NCBI GenBank assembly: GCA_035235625.1
Contig: CP141140.1
Span: forward strand, 25,688,685-25,752,684
Source of the DNA: Saururus chinensis
Taxonomy: Eukaryota; Streptophyta; Magnoliopsida; Piperales; Saururaceae
Direction of reading: 5' to 3'
Length of the DNA: 64,000 nt
How positions within the stretch are numbered: position 1 is the first letter of the stretch; every line of letters begins with the position of its first letter. A program made the translations under genes and the position numbers. The notes beneath the pieces were generated by a model, which was given only the letters and a program-made list of their open reading frames with translations, searched no databases and had not been told where the DNA came from. Positions 50,583 to 64,000 of the stretch are shown here, piece after piece.

Positions 50583-52952
50583 TCTTGTCAAAACATCATC
50601 AAATCACATATTCAAGGAAAACCTCATCAAATAAAAACTCATTACCTTATATCAATTAGTAAACCCTTCAATCTCCTTCCAAGCTCAAGGAATCCTTTCC
50701 CAACAAAGTATGTCACATTAGCGCTAAACAAAAACCACAACTTTTCCACCAAATAGAGGCTCAAAATCACTAATAGAAGACAGATTAATTATTCCCTTGT
50801 ACCAAAAATATGAATCATAAGAGTAGAAGTAAGAAACAAAGACATGGGATTTCCAAACATGGTATAGGACATGGAATCACATTCAATAGAAGAAGAACTT
50901 GAGAATTAAGGTACAAACACATGAAAACATGAATGAACTTGATTGATTTACCTTAGATAAAACATTCCCTTCTTGAGAGGGGCTAGATCACTCTAAACCC
51001 TTCAAAAATCTCAACCCACCCCAAATGGGAGGAATGGCCAATGTTGTTGTTTAAACTAAGGGTAAGTAAGTGAGCTTTGCATGGGCCCAACAAAGGAACA
51101 AGTGAGGGAAATAGACTAAAATTAGTGTAACAAGGCCAAGGCCCATCTAATATGTCAAGTGAAGGTCAGTGGCCCAAGAAATTAGAGCAACGATGTGGAT
51201 GGTCGTGGGTCCCAGAGTGGGGCCCACTTCCTTAATATTTGAAATTACATGGAAATTACAACAATTAGTGTGGAAACATGGTGGTTTATGTTAGGTACTA
51301 ATATTCTTAATGAGTATTCCCACCTCATGGCTAGGAGAACGCGTTTGTCACACCTAGGGTAATCCTCAGAACTGGTACACTAATCCTTCGACAAAAATTC
51401 AAAACAAGACCATGAAAATTCATAAGTAAACCAAACCATCACACAATAAAGTAAATAATAAATAATAAAATTTTCAAATCTCACATCCAATCCACCTTAC
51501 AGGAATTTTGTCCCCAAACTTCATTATTGTCTGGCTATGAATAGATGAGGGTACTTAGCTTTAACTTCATACTCATGCTCACGTCGCTTCTTCAACATTG
51601 TGGTTCGCAAAAGGACTTTCACCAATGAAATCGCTTTGGTTTTGAGTGTCTTCTCCTTCTTATCCAAGATTTACATTGGTGTCTTGACGTAGGTGAGATC
51701 TCTCATTAACTCCAATAGCTCAAAATCTAGAACGTGGGACAAGTCTGGTTCATACTTCTGCAAAAGATAAACATGGAACACATCGTGGATGTTAGCAAGT
51801 TGTGGTCGTTACTGCTCAAGAATCTCAATAGGTCCAATGAACCTAAGAGATAGTTTTCCTCTCTTGTTGAATCGTATGACACCTTTTGATAGTGAGATCT
51901 TCAAGAAAATATGATCACCAACTTAAAATTCTAGATCCCTTTGATGCTTATTTGCATAACTCTTTTCCTTACTTTTAGTTATTTGTAGTTGTCCCGGATG
52001 ATTTGAATCTTTTCAACTTATTGTTGCATGATTTTTGTATAACCTTACTCCAACAAAGAGGTGATCAGAAAGGATGGCCATACAATGCCTCAAAAAGTGT
52101 TATCTTTATACTAGCTTAATAACTACTACTGTAGCCAAACTCCACCAAAGGTAAGTGTTGCTCCCAACTACCCTTCTACTCGAGGATGCATGCTCGGAGC
52201 ATATCCTCGAAAGTCTGGATAGTTCGCTAGGATTGCCCATCCATCTGAGGATGGTAAATTAAGCTTAGGTGAGTTGTTGTCCCCAATGCCTTCTAAAAAT
52301 TTTGTCAAAACCTGAACGTAAAATGAGGATCTCTATCAGAAACTATGGATACATGAATTCCATCAAACTGAACAATTTCCTTCAAATAAAGCATTGCCCA
52401 CATGTCCAAGGAAGTAGTAATCCTTATAACAATGAAGTGTGCCAACTTAGTGAATTGATTAATGATAACCCACACCGAGTCATTACCACTTGGCTATCTA
52501 GAAAGCCCTAACACAAAGTCCGTAGCCACATTCTCCCACTTCCACTCTGTAATAAGCAGAAGTTGTAACATACCTCTTGGATGATGATAATATGCTTTCA
52601 CCTACTAATAAATCAAGTACTTGGACACAAATGACGCAATGTCCCTCTTCATTTCACTACCAAAATGTCCACTTCATATCATGGTACATCTTAGTTCCCC
52701 TAGATAGATGGAGAACCCAGAGTGATGTGCTTCTAAAAGAATGCGCTCCTTCAATTCTAGAGAATTTGGCACACACAAAAAGTTAAGCTTCCATCAGCCC
52801 TTTTTTAGAAGTCATTCACCACTTTCTCTTACAACTTAGCTTTCATTGCTTGAATTTCCTCATCCACTTTTTGTGCCTCAACCACCCTGTCCACCAAATT
52901 TGATTTATAGAAAGATTAGAAAACCACTTGCTTGTATCTTCCAAAACTATCT

Positions 52953-53408
52953 CTAACTTGAGCTCGATGGCCACTTCATATAAAAGTTATTCTTATACAC
53001 GCACACAAGCATCGAAGTTGTTGATTTCCTACACAAAACATCTGCCACCACATTAGCTTTCCCAGGATAATAGGAAATGATGAAGTAATAATCCTTAAGG
53101 AATTTCAACAATCTTCTTTGCCTCATGTTCAAGTCTCTTTGAGTGAATAGATTTTTCAAACTCCCGTGGTTTGTGAATACTTCAAACTTATCACCATGAA
53201 GGTAATGCTTCCAAATCTTTAGTGCAAGGTCCATAGTTGTTAGCTCCAACTCATATGTTGGATAATTTCTCTCATGCACTTTGAGTTGATGAGAAGTATA
53301 AGCTACCACTTTTTCATGCTGCATCAGCACACAACCCAATCCTTTATGTGAAGCATCATTGTAGACAACAAACCCTCCACTACCTGAAGGTAAAGCTAAG
53401 ACTAGCAC
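52953..53408 (-). pseudogene. RNase H domain of the gypsy pol (open segment)
   Basis: This is the longest uninterrupted segment of the polyprotein (151 codons). It starts near LPSGSGGFVVYNDASHKGLG, with the first catalytic Asp in NDAS, has YELELTTMDLALK with the Glu, and TNHGSLKNLF where the usual TDHKSLK carries the third Asp, here changed to Asn. HERNYPTYELE, DLNMRQRRLL and YYPGKANVVADVLCR are further family hallmarks. The Asn change and the surrounding stops show loss of function. Confidence 0.92.
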
Positions 53409-53770
53409 TGAAGTTAGTCACTTCTTCAATTCTTGAAAACATTGCTCACATGCTTACCTCTATTCAAACTTCTCATTCTTCCTTATCAACTTATTCTTAT
53501 GAGTCGCAATATAAGAGAAACCTTCAATAAACGAACGAAAGTCCCACAAGACCTAAAACTTTAGACTTCAAAAGCATTCTTAGGCTTCTCACTTTATAAC
53601 TGTTTCTACCTTGGCTAGGTCAATTGCTATGCCGTCTTTGGGTATGACATGGCTTAAAAATTTTACTTCCTCCAACAAAAATTCACACTTATCAAACTTT
53701 ACATAGAGCTTGTGATATCTCAAAGTTTACAAGACAATACTTAAGTGCTTTTTATTATCCTCCTTGTTAG

Positions 53771-53791
53771 AATCAGTATGTCATCCACAAA
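53771..53791 (-). other. RT catalytic motif FVDDILI
   Basis: The YxDD-class active-site motif of reverse transcriptase is still readable as FVDD. It lies between the linker (54174-54464) and the RNase H segment. Confidence 0.88.
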
Positions 53792-55550
53792 ACTGATGAA
53801 AGTCGATCCAAATAAGGACTGAATACTCTATTCATCAAGTCCATAAAATATGTCAGTACATTGGTAAACCTAAAAGGCATAACTAATAACTCATAATGCC
53901 CATAACTATCCTGGAACCAGTCTTTGACACATCTTCGGGTCGAATACGAAGTTGATGGTAACTCAACCTCAAGTCAATACTGGAGAACACTTGAGTTTGT
54001 TGTTACTAGTTAAACAATTATCAATATGGGGCAAAAGATACTGACCTAATTCAACATCGAGTAATCAATGCAAAACGTTAGGGAACCAACCTTCTTCCTA
54101 AAGAAGAGAACCGGTGTGCCTCAAGGAGATGCGCACTAGGCATGATGTATCCATTGTCCATCAAGTTCTACAACTAGGTTTTAAGCTCTTTCAATTTAGC
54201 TGGGGCCATGTTGTAAGGAGCTTTAGAAATAAGAATGGTGATTGGAAGAAGATCAATATTGAACATGATCTCTCTCTCATGAGATAATCCTGACAAGTCA
54301 TCTACAAAAACATTCACAAATTCATACACCACAGGAATGGATTCAATAGGAGGTAATGTTGCACCTTTCATCAAGATACTTGAAAGAACAACCATGCACC
54401 TGTTATTGATCCATTTCCTTGCCCTAGATGAAGACACCAAGAACTTGCTATTAACCCATCTCATGCCCTAGAAAGTAAAAGGCTAAATGTATGACATAGC
54501 AAACACAACTCTCTTTCCTTGTCAATCAACATGTCTATAATAGAATGACATCATGTTCATGCTTAAAATTACATCAAAATCAATCATAGGCAAAATAATC
54601 AAATTTAGTGACTAACTCATGTCCCTCAGTCACCATGGGAACTTTCTCAAAATACACCTTTGCATGAAGACAAGATGAATGTGTAGACATATGCAAAGGA
54701 GTCAAAAATAACTTTGACAACACTAAGCTCTCAAGAAAAAAAAAGGTTAAATGAAAGAATGTGAAGAACTGGTGTCAAACAATATTCTAACATAGTGGGA
54801 GGTAATTTCAAGTATACCTTCTATTATTGTTGACACATTAGCCACCTTGTGAAATGAGATAGCAAAGACCATCCCTTGGTTGATGGGCTTTTTTTGCTGC
54901 CTTGGTCCTTGATTATGTGGAGCTTGTTGGCACCTTAGGAATTCACATTGAGTGTTCTAAGGATAATCTTTCTTAAAATGCCTTTATTGTCCACACTTAT
55001 AACAAGTCAAGTTGGCATAGGTGTTTCGGCAATCTTGTTGAATATTGTTGTTGTTGTTCTGGCCAAAGTTGTTTTCATGGGCCTTTTCATTACGTTGTCC
55101 TTAATAATCACCTTGCCTAATGCACTTAGGCTGCTCCTTCCTCTTTTAATAATCATTGGAATCATTCTCAATGACAATGGCAATCTTTAGGACTTACGCC
55201 AAGTTTGGTGCCAAAAAGGAACCGCTCAACCTCTAATGTAAGGCTTCAATCCCATCTTCAAACTTTATTGCCCTCTTGTACTCATCACTGAAGAGATGAG
55301 GAGTAAAGCATTCCAACTCAATAAATTCAACTTCATAGGCAATGATGATCCATGACCATCACATAAAGGGAAATACTTCTTGTTGAAAACGACCAAAATG
55401 TCTCTCCAAGGAATATCAACCTAATTCTAGAACCACCACCTCTCAACAGAGAGCCTAGCACTAAGATCAAGAAAAATAACACACAAATAAGCAACAAAAT
55501 AATGAACTAATGGTATCAACATCGCTAACATTGTCTAAGTCTTTTATTAC

Positions 55551-56857
55551 CTAAATCCCCATTATCCCATATTTAAAGGTATGGGAAATGCTTGTTAATT
55601 TATGCAAAATATTTGACCCGGTTAGTGGATTTGGAGCTAATCTATGCTCTACAGTACCATCAAAGGAATGTTTTTGCTTACAAAACTTATGATCAGTATG
55701 TAAAAACCAACGATGACCCATATAACAACACTTCCTACTATGGCGCAAATATTGACTACGTGTGTCCTCATGACATGAAGGACATGTCAACTTTCCTTTA
55801 GTGCTCCAACCAGACAATATAGCATATCCTGGAAAGTCACTGATTGTCCAAAACAAAGCTGCATGTAATTTGAAGGTATCTTTCCTTGAGGCATCATATG
55901 TATCAAGCGCAAATTCCCACAATTCATGTAGTTCTTCTGTCAGTGGTTGTAAGTATACATCAATGTTATTCCCTGGCCCATTCGGCCCTGCAATGGAAAG
56001 TGATGAAGAATCTTTGCTGGAATCTTCTTTTCACTCCCTTCTAAATTATCACCAACCACCTTCCATCTTGACAACTTACAATGATCACATGATTGCTTGT
56101 CAATATTATCTTTCCAATATAGCATACTACCTTTGGGACATGCGTGGATTTTGTTGTAACTAAATCCTAATTCTGTAATTAGTTTCTTAGTTTGGCCAAA
56201 AGTCTCTGGTAATGTGTGCCCCTCAGGCAGTGCCCCTCTCAGCACATCTAGTAGCATGGTGAGTGATTTGTTGCTCCATCCACCAAAGAATTTGTCATGC
56301 CAAAGCTTTACAATTAATGACAACTTTGTGTGCACATGACAACTTGGATATAACTCTTGCTTAACATCGCTAGCCAATTTTTGGAATCTAGCATTAGGTG
56401 GTTCATTTGTATCTTGACCAAAAATGTCAATAACTTCATCTACACATTGGATTCCAAATGCATCATGCAACATGGCCATCATGTTGATTGTATCATTCGC
56501 ATCTCATGCAAAATTTGCCATATTTCTTTGTTTTGACCTTGACTGAGATGTCAGCTCCCCATGATAAAACCATTTAGTATACCCTTGTGTAAATCCATTG
56601 CATATCATGTGTTCATAGGTGGTAACTATATCATGATACAATGAATTATTGCATTTTATACAAAGGCACTTCATCTTTCCCTCAATAGTTGCTCCGCATT
56701 CTATGGGTAGCTCTATGAATTGTTTTGCCACTTGAATGTACTCTAGAGTAAGCCTATTGTATAAATAATTTTATTAACACACAAGCTACCAAAACTTGAA
56801 ATAATTAGTTGCAAAAAAACTAGCATACCTAGACATATTTATCCAACTCTTGTCCAT
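55551..56857 (-). pseudogene. CACTA (En/Spm) TNPD-type transposase, truncated
   Basis: Exon 1 (56857-56829) reads MDKSWINMSR with a GTATGC donor. The next exon gives EYIQVAKQFIELP, IKCNN-type CLCIKCNNSLYHDI and GFTQGYTKWFYHGE, the transposase-associated domain. The 180-codon segment 56482-55940 carries ELYPSCHVHTKLSLIVKLWH, GGWSNKSLTMLLDVLRGALPEG, IHACPKGSMLYWKD and CDHCKLSRWK. After HHFPLQGRM the sequence jumps, in another frame, to NNIDVYLQPLTEELHELWEF, so the roughly 100 residues that normally lie between (including the first catalytic Asp region) are deleted. It continues TYDASRKDTFKLHAALFWTI, SDFPGYAILSGWSTKGKL, CYMGHRWFL and KHSFDGTVEHR, and stops near 55560, where gypsy gag sequence begins. 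The C-terminal half is absent. Confidence 0.9.
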
Positions 56858-59049
56858 AACATTAAATTTTGTATGCAACGTATCAACCTGTAATAATATG
56901 TTAGCATGTACATAAAGTATTTGTGAATAACGCACACAACTAGCATGTACGACATGAAATAAAGGATGAATAGGGCTAATAGCAACAAATAATTGCACTT
57001 AATGGACATCTAACAAAATATCAAAACTATAAATCGATGCAAAAAGCTATGAAAAAATATAATAACTTAAGCATTAAAAGGAAAATACTAATCAAGGACT
57101 TTATGCAAACCTGGTCACTAGTCTTGGTGTTCTATCCCCCACGCTATCACCTCGAGTCAAATCACTTCAACCTGACTGAATAAGCTTGGTGAAGACCTGA
57201 CAATAAAATGAGATTGATAATGAATACTACTAATCTACAAAAAATTCAATATAAATAGTTAATTTGTCCTGAGATTCCACATCAATCGACTTGGTCAGAA
57301 ACAAAAGTAAAAGAGAGCTTATTCACTTTGATTTGGAGAAGACAAGACACCCAATATAGGGCTTTTCAATATATAATTAATCTTCTTCAAATGTAAAATT
57401 TTCGTTTGGTGCGCAACAAATTAGCTCCAATCTAGGTGCAAACAAAGTTTTCACTTGGTTGTAATTAAGCTAAGGATAGATACAAGATTTACATGTTTTC
57501 TGCCTGATTCCAACAATCCAGTAGATATTTTATACACTGTACTATTACTATCAGTATATCTCATACAAAAAATAAGTCCAAACTCACCAAATTTTTAATC
57601 AAATTGCAGTCTTCACAGTTTCCTTCAATTTTCCTATTGCCACTTGAGACCCTATTCATTGTATAAAATATTGGCTAAGCTTACTCCTATTAGTGAATAG
57701 ATGGAAAGGATGGAAAAAGTGCCCAAATTTTGGACTCGTCCCAACCCTTATGGGTTGGGCTTAGTTTTTGAAAATTGACCCAAATAGCTATTCGGGTCGG
57801 GTTAGGATTTTAGGCGATCCAACCTTACCTGACCTGAATATAATTATAAATATAAATTTTAATTTTTTTATATATTTTTTACTATTACTTTTAAAAAAAA
57901 TTAAAAACTAAATAATAGTTTTTTATTCTATTCGGGTCAAACAAGTTGGGCTTGAGTCGTGTTCGGGTTATAATTTTCTTAACTAGTATCGGGTTCAGGT
58001 TTGGCAAAATCCAACCCGAGCCCGACCTGGTGGCATCACTATCTTTTTGGGTAATTAAATTGATATTTAACTATAGTAAGTTAAAGGATTTTAATACGTC
58101 ACTAATGAATTAAATATATTTAGGTGATTTTGAGCCAATGTGCAGTTGCTTGAGCCCAAGCTATGTAGCTCGTCAAATTTAGATTAGCGACACATGTTAC
58201 TTTAAGACTTGAGAAGCAGTAAATTCATGCAATAGCTCACATAGCCTAGGGCACTCAACTAAATTTTTCTTTCAAAATTTTATATTTTTAGTTTAAAATT
58301 TTATCTTAAAATTTTTTTGTGGGTAATAAAATTTGTATTTAATTTGGTAATTAGTCCATTACTTTTTTAAAATATTTTAAAAAAATCAAACTTGACCTAG
58401 ACCTTGAACGTGCTTCATCACTTATATATACTCTCTATAAACAAATGTGGGCATGCTTTATATATATAACCACACAATTGTGATTCATGCAATTTATATA
58501 TAGTAGAATATGGGCCAATGTATCATAAATTATCACATCAAATTAATCTCACGACACAAGTGAACTACATGTATGAACTCATGCTTTATGGGTCGTTTGA
58601 TCTAGATCTAACAACATAAGGGATCAGAACTACATGCATGCATGTATAACACACTGTTATATTTTATATTTAACAATTAATTAACTATTTTAAGCAAACC
58701 CCCCAATTGTCATCCACATCCAAGAAATCTTTTTTGTTTTTTAAATTCAAAAAATATATTTTGATCGTACAAGGAAGTGAGATGTCGTTGGGTCTGGTTT
58801 TATCTAAAAGTAACCCGATACCTATTAAAAAATGCTAAACAAGCTCGATAGGACCAACTTATACCAAACCCTCATCTGATCCAATTATAGTTGACTCATT
58901 TAATTATTTTTAAAAAATCACTAATGACGTAAAAGAAATATATAAAAATTTTAAAAAAATATTTATTAATTTGTATCTCTTACCCATCAAAGAATATTAA
59001 GATTTATTATCATAATAAAAAATAAAAAAAATATTTAGAAATAACTTTA
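56858..59049. other. AT-rich region with GGGT/ACCC-rich MITE-like pieces
   Basis: 56858-57700 shows nothing assignable beyond being upstream of the CACTA transposase. 57735-58045 is bounded by ccaacccttatgggttgggc and ccaacccgagcccgacctgg phrases in inverted sense with an AT core, resembling a small inverted-repeat element; its borders were not resolved. 58780-59049 is AT-rich with gggtctggtttt and tttgggtcgggtc edges of similar kind. No genes. Confidence 0.4.
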
Positions 59050-60860
<1,811 letters not shown>

Positions 60861-61222
60861 GACAATAGAAGTGTTTGTGATAAATTGCTACAATTGCATG
60901 ATTACATGTGATTCCCATATGTTAAAACTTTTTGCACGTGCAAATACATTCATCCAGCTTGACTACATCATGTGTAAATAATTTCATGTTAGCAAAAACA
61001 CGATAAGTTAAATTGTCATGTTCTCGAGTACATGACACAAATATATGTATATGAGCTCGACTATTGTGCGTCATGTTATGTCAACACATGACATATGTAT
61101 GGTCGTGTTCTCTGAGACATGAAATATCTCCGACTCAAATTCCACATTAATGGGTACTTCACTATGTTTGAATTCTTCATGGTTAGTCATACTTTCCATC
61201 TCAATATTATCGTTCTCATTCC
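60861..61222. other. No feature seen
   Basis: AT-rich sequence without recognisable motifs. The minus-strand open frame 61071-61271 begins in the neighbouring LTR and shows no family resemblance. Confidence 0.5.
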
Positions 61223-62323
61223 AGTTTAACCTCGTGTTCCTATTACGCCAAACCCGATGGGTTAGAGACAATTATATAATTTATAATAAATTTTTTGGTG
61301 GTTTCAAAGGATAGAATCTTCATATTTGTGTAGAGCTTGAAGTAACGAGTGTAATGAATCAAAGAATGTGCAAAACAGAAATTGGGAGTGAGAGTTATGA
61401 CATCGGAAAGCATGTCACATGGGCAGGACCCACTTAAAAAGTGCGGAATAAGCTACACATGTAGGATCTAGTTTTGAAGGGCTCGTCAATACGATTCCAT
61501 CAGCACCAAGATTGCATGATTCCGACTTCGGGGTAAAGAGTTATCTCGTTTTGAAGTAAGAATATTGTTTGAGTAAAATAATAATAAAATAATAAAGAAA
61601 AGACGAAATTGTTGATGTCAACATTGCCGAACCGAGCCAGAGCCATGCCATGATGTGGCATGAAACCCCATCTACATGTTTGGCTCCACTCGTAGCGCAC
61701 TGACCGCAGCATTACATTGCAATTACGCGACGCTTGGCACGTGCGCACGCGCCCACCACTCCGTCCACTCGTAGGGTTTCTCCCATAAATTTTGATTTTT
61801 GTCCAAACTTTAAAAAGAGTTTTCTAGTTTTTTGAGTCCATTTTCGTTGGTTTAAGAGGCGTTCTTAGCTAATTCAAGGGTATTATACGCAATGAAAGCG
61901 TTCATTCCTAGAGTTGGCAACCATATAAGGGGAAAACATCTTGGGGCAAGAGGAGGCTTGGCCCATTGCCCTCGAGCCCCAAAGAGAGGAAAGTAGCCCG
62001 AAGCAAGAGAAAATTTTGTCCTTCATCGTCGGGCCACAATGAGAGAAGTGACCCTTAGAAAGGGAGGCTCCATCCTCCACCAAATGGTCACACTATGTGA
62101 GAAACGTGTCTAGGTAGGGGAGGTTCTATCCATAGCTTACGAACACATAAAAAGAAAAGAGTCTCTGAGTAATGGGAAGGTCTATCTGCAGCCTTCAGGC
62201 CCCAAAGAAAGAAACATCCTGGGTTAATGAGAAGTGATGTTTGCCACCTTCAGACGCAATGAGGAAAATGTTCCATGGCTAGAGGAGGTTCTGCCCACCA
62301 TCTTTAGACCTGAAAGGGAAGAC
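61223..62323 (+). mobile_element. LTR (family A, copy 3), interrupted
   Basis: It is the reverse complement, with divergence, of the distal part of 13001-14952: ggtttcaaaggatagaatctt, gaatcaaagaatgtg, agtgagagttatgacatc, catgtcacatgggcaggaccca, and gggctcgtcaatacgatt all have counterparts there, as do the 'gaggctt...gcccat' blocks at 61930-62320. It starts near agtttaacctcgtg (the degraded TGTAACACC end) and stops mid-family at 62323, where another family A copy begins in the opposite orientation. The rest of this copy would lie beyond the window. Confidence 0.65.
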
Positions 62324-64000
62324 TGTAACACCTCGACCCAAGTCGGGGTCTAGAAAATCTCTGAAATTTTTTTTCTTTCTTTAAGCTAGGAATCATCATC
62401 TGTGTGCGAGAGGAACAACGTTTGTCTACGCACTATGGAGCTTCAAGGTTTCCTTATACATAGACTCTAGTTGTAACAATCATATACACACAATGAAGCT
62501 TCATAGTTCATCGCGTGTAAATCAGAATAAAACTTATTATTATAATAAATTTGGAAAGGGCCAATGTTGCCCTACCATTGGTTGCCTACGTACGTATTGG
62601 ATATTATTCTAATATGATTGGATCCGAACGTAGTTCTGCATAATGGCTACTACATACATCAGCATCACAAAATCATATACGTTAAAATATGTATATTGAT
62701 ATTCAATCGGAGTTATACTGAAATTTGTAATCTATCGGAGTCAAGCGGAAGTTAATAAATCAACAAAATCGCACATCTCGTTCTACCACAGAGCGGGATC
62801 AAGCACATACATATGTCTCACTCTATCACTGAGCCGAGACCGAACAACACACACCACACGTCTCGCTCTACCCTAGAGCGAGACGAAACATAAAAAGTCA
62901 CATCAAAGCATAGCAGATTAGAACACAAAAGATCAAAGCATGGCATGACACTTCAGATCATATCAGGTAAAGCATAACAAAATAATTCAAATCATAATGA
63001 TTCATACATCTTAATTAGTACATTATTATCACTAACTAAGATGTGTAAGCATACAAATAATTCCACATCCTAAGTTAACTACTTAAGATGTATGTGTATT
63101 CTCATACAGAAGATCAGGTATACTTACCTAGAGAAGGCATCAGAAGCGGCAGCATTTAGAGCTATTTGTTTCTTCAGAGCGTCCTCCTTTCAGATGTCGT
63201 TATGGATAGCAGAATCTCCTTCGAAGTAGGCGGACGTAGCCTCCCTTAACTTGGGGACATTCCACACTTTCCATACTCAGAGCTGACGGAAAGGACATCC
63301 ACTTGTTAAAGACATCTTTCTCCTCCTGTGCTTGTGAACTATGAGCGGAGTTTCCCTTTAGCTCAGGGATGCCTCTCTTACTAGGTGGTGGAAGACAGAG
63401 CCTCCCCGACTCTGGATTGATTCTCTTGTTGTGACCCGGTAACTACGGACAAAACCTTGTTTTACTCGTGGCCCATTTTTCTTTCTCCGGTGCTCAAGGA
63501 TGACGGGTAGGGCCTCTCATTATATCAAGGTGTGTCCTCCTCATACAGTCGCTAACCCATAGAACGGACTCCTCCATTGCATAGAACACTTGATTTAGTC
63601 AAGAGCTCCTCTTGAACGGACTAAATATGAGTTAAGATGGTCAGAAACGGAGAAGAAGAAGTTTGTTGGTGTTCAGGGACAACGGGCAGGACCTCTCCTT
63701 CTCTTGGGGCATTTCCTCTTTATACAATCTCCAACTCAAAGAAAGGACCACTCCAATGCATAGAGCATGCTCAATTTACATAAGAATGCCTATTGAACGG
63801 CCTTATTCGGACTCAAAATGCTAAAAAACAAGGGAGAAGAAGATCTGATTGAAAAATAGACCCGAGCCGAGCCAAAACCATGTCGCCGCGTTATATAACC
63901 CACGGCACCAACAAAAATGGCGGCGCCAGCTGTTACATGTCTCATGTGCACGGTGCATGCCCACACGTAATGTGCGTAACTCAAGCAGCGCTCATACGTA
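62324..64000 (-). mobile_element. LTR (family A, copy 4), runs off the window
   Basis: It starts tgtaacacctcgaccc and follows the family order: ggatccgaacgtagttctgc (62621), catcacaaaatcatat, blocks of tctcgctctacc..agagcg (62770-62885), 'gaggacagagcctcc' type blocks (63180-63740) and gaacggactaaat (63614). A TATA-like site (TATATAA on the minus strand, 63892-63898) suggests minus is the sense strand. The preceding pentamer is aagac; the matching duplication would lie beyond position 64000. The open frame 63790-63984 is incidental. Confidence 0.7.

Larger units (their letters stand above)
47164..51485 (-). mobile_element. 3' LTR of the minus-strand gypsy element
   Basis: On the minus strand it starts TGTGAGATTTG immediately after the polyprotein end, and is bounded at its far side by tatcacaccccc...atgcccc (47164), the counterpart of the ggcattgccggggcgtgaca end of the 38682 LTR. 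Internal landmarks match that LTR: gtggggcccac (51218-51232), a GGTAAATC donor-like block near 50950, and a mid-LTR tandem array (49460-49790). The length of 4.3 kb may include a further insertion in the 47540-49290 part, where purine-rich and AT-rich sequence with no counterpart lies. A TA microsatellite occupies 50507-50582. Open frames here (47797, 48114, 48824, 49087) show no motif. Confidence 0.55.
51530..55550 (-). pseudogene. Ty3/gypsy gag-pol, truncated and degenerate
   Basis: Reading the minus strand from 55550: a gag piece (RLSVERWWF...VDIPWRDILVVFNKKYFP); a zinc knuckle CYKCGQ..HFKKDYP (about 55000-54950, last Cys altered); a protease motif LFDTSSSHSFI (about 54795-54760; canonical D-S/T-G is DTS here); the pre-RT linker IPVVYEFVNVFVDDLSGL and APAKLKELK (54464-54174); RT with FVDDILI at 53771-53791; RNase H (53408-52990); integrase with IVSDRDPHF (about 52347-52320), KALGTTTH, RTIQTFEDMLRACILE and WEQHLPLVEF; and the C-terminal PDLSHVLDFELLEL...KYPHLF up to about 51530. 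The domain order PR-RT-RH-INT defines Ty3/gypsy. Many stops and frameshifts break it. The start of gag and the 5' LTR are missing at the join with CACTA sequence near 55550. Confidence 0.9.

Noticed and set aside
51346..51354. tgtcacacc taken as an LTR terminus
   Set aside because: Comparison with the 38682 LTR places it at an internal tgtgagattaacacg site, so it is not a border.
52953..53408. Endogenous pararetrovirus origin for the RNase H segment
   Set aside because: A gag zinc knuckle, an integrase with SDRD motif and an LTR directly downstream place it in a Ty3/gypsy retrotransposon; no movement-protein or coat-like segment was seen.

Overview
This window looks like nuclear DNA from a flowering plant, in a repeat-dense, AT-rich stretch. 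I see no intact host gene. The recognisable coding sequence is decayed transposon or retroelement protein, two broken plant genes (an RGLG-type RING ubiquitin ligase and a plant-mobile-domain protein), and a fragment of plastid-type threonine synthase carried inside a retrotransposon. No rRNA, tRNA, CRISPR array or bacterial-style operon was seen. The order (monocot or dicot) cannot be fixed from the sequence.

Layout. 1-1404: AT-rich, empty. 1405-3297: CACTA-like 'tagcgacg' repeats alternating with GA tracts. 3298-about 5300: 3' end of a Ty3/gypsy polyprotein and its 3' LTR. 7006-10334: a Mutator-like element with very long inverted arms, its left arm split by an LTR (7116-8681). 11974-16830: a second CACTA-like region with CT tracts, split by an LTR (13001-14952). 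17405-23300: a decayed plant-mobile-domain gene on the minus strand, hit twice: a 1.6 kb hAT element at its stop codon (17413-19018), and a 2.85 kb gene-carrying LTR retrotransposon 5 bp inside an exon (20072-22925). 23390-24990: LTR remnant. 25599-28443: RGLG pseudogene, minus strand. 28444-32508: no gene.

32514-37087: a 4.6 kb solo LTR rich in minisatellites. 38445-44190: a PIF/Harbinger element whose Myb/SANT ORF is split by a 3.4 kb solo LTR (38682-42119). 47164-55550: a Ty3/gypsy element on the minus strand (3' LTR, then pol, then truncated gag), butted against a CACTA transposase (55551-56857). 59050-60860: a tandem duplication around a long TA microsatellite. 61223-64000: two LTRs of one family, one inserted in the other in opposite orientation.

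How the parts relate. Target-site duplications allow a relative history: the plant-mobile-domain gene and the PIF, Mutator-like and CACTA elements are the older layer, and LTR elements landed in them. Several LTRs were left as solo copies, consistent with LTR-LTR recombination. The least ordinary object is the 20072-22925 retrotransposon. It has LTRs, an initiator-Met tRNA primer site and a 5 bp target duplication, but where gag-pol should be it carries a threonine synthase piece.
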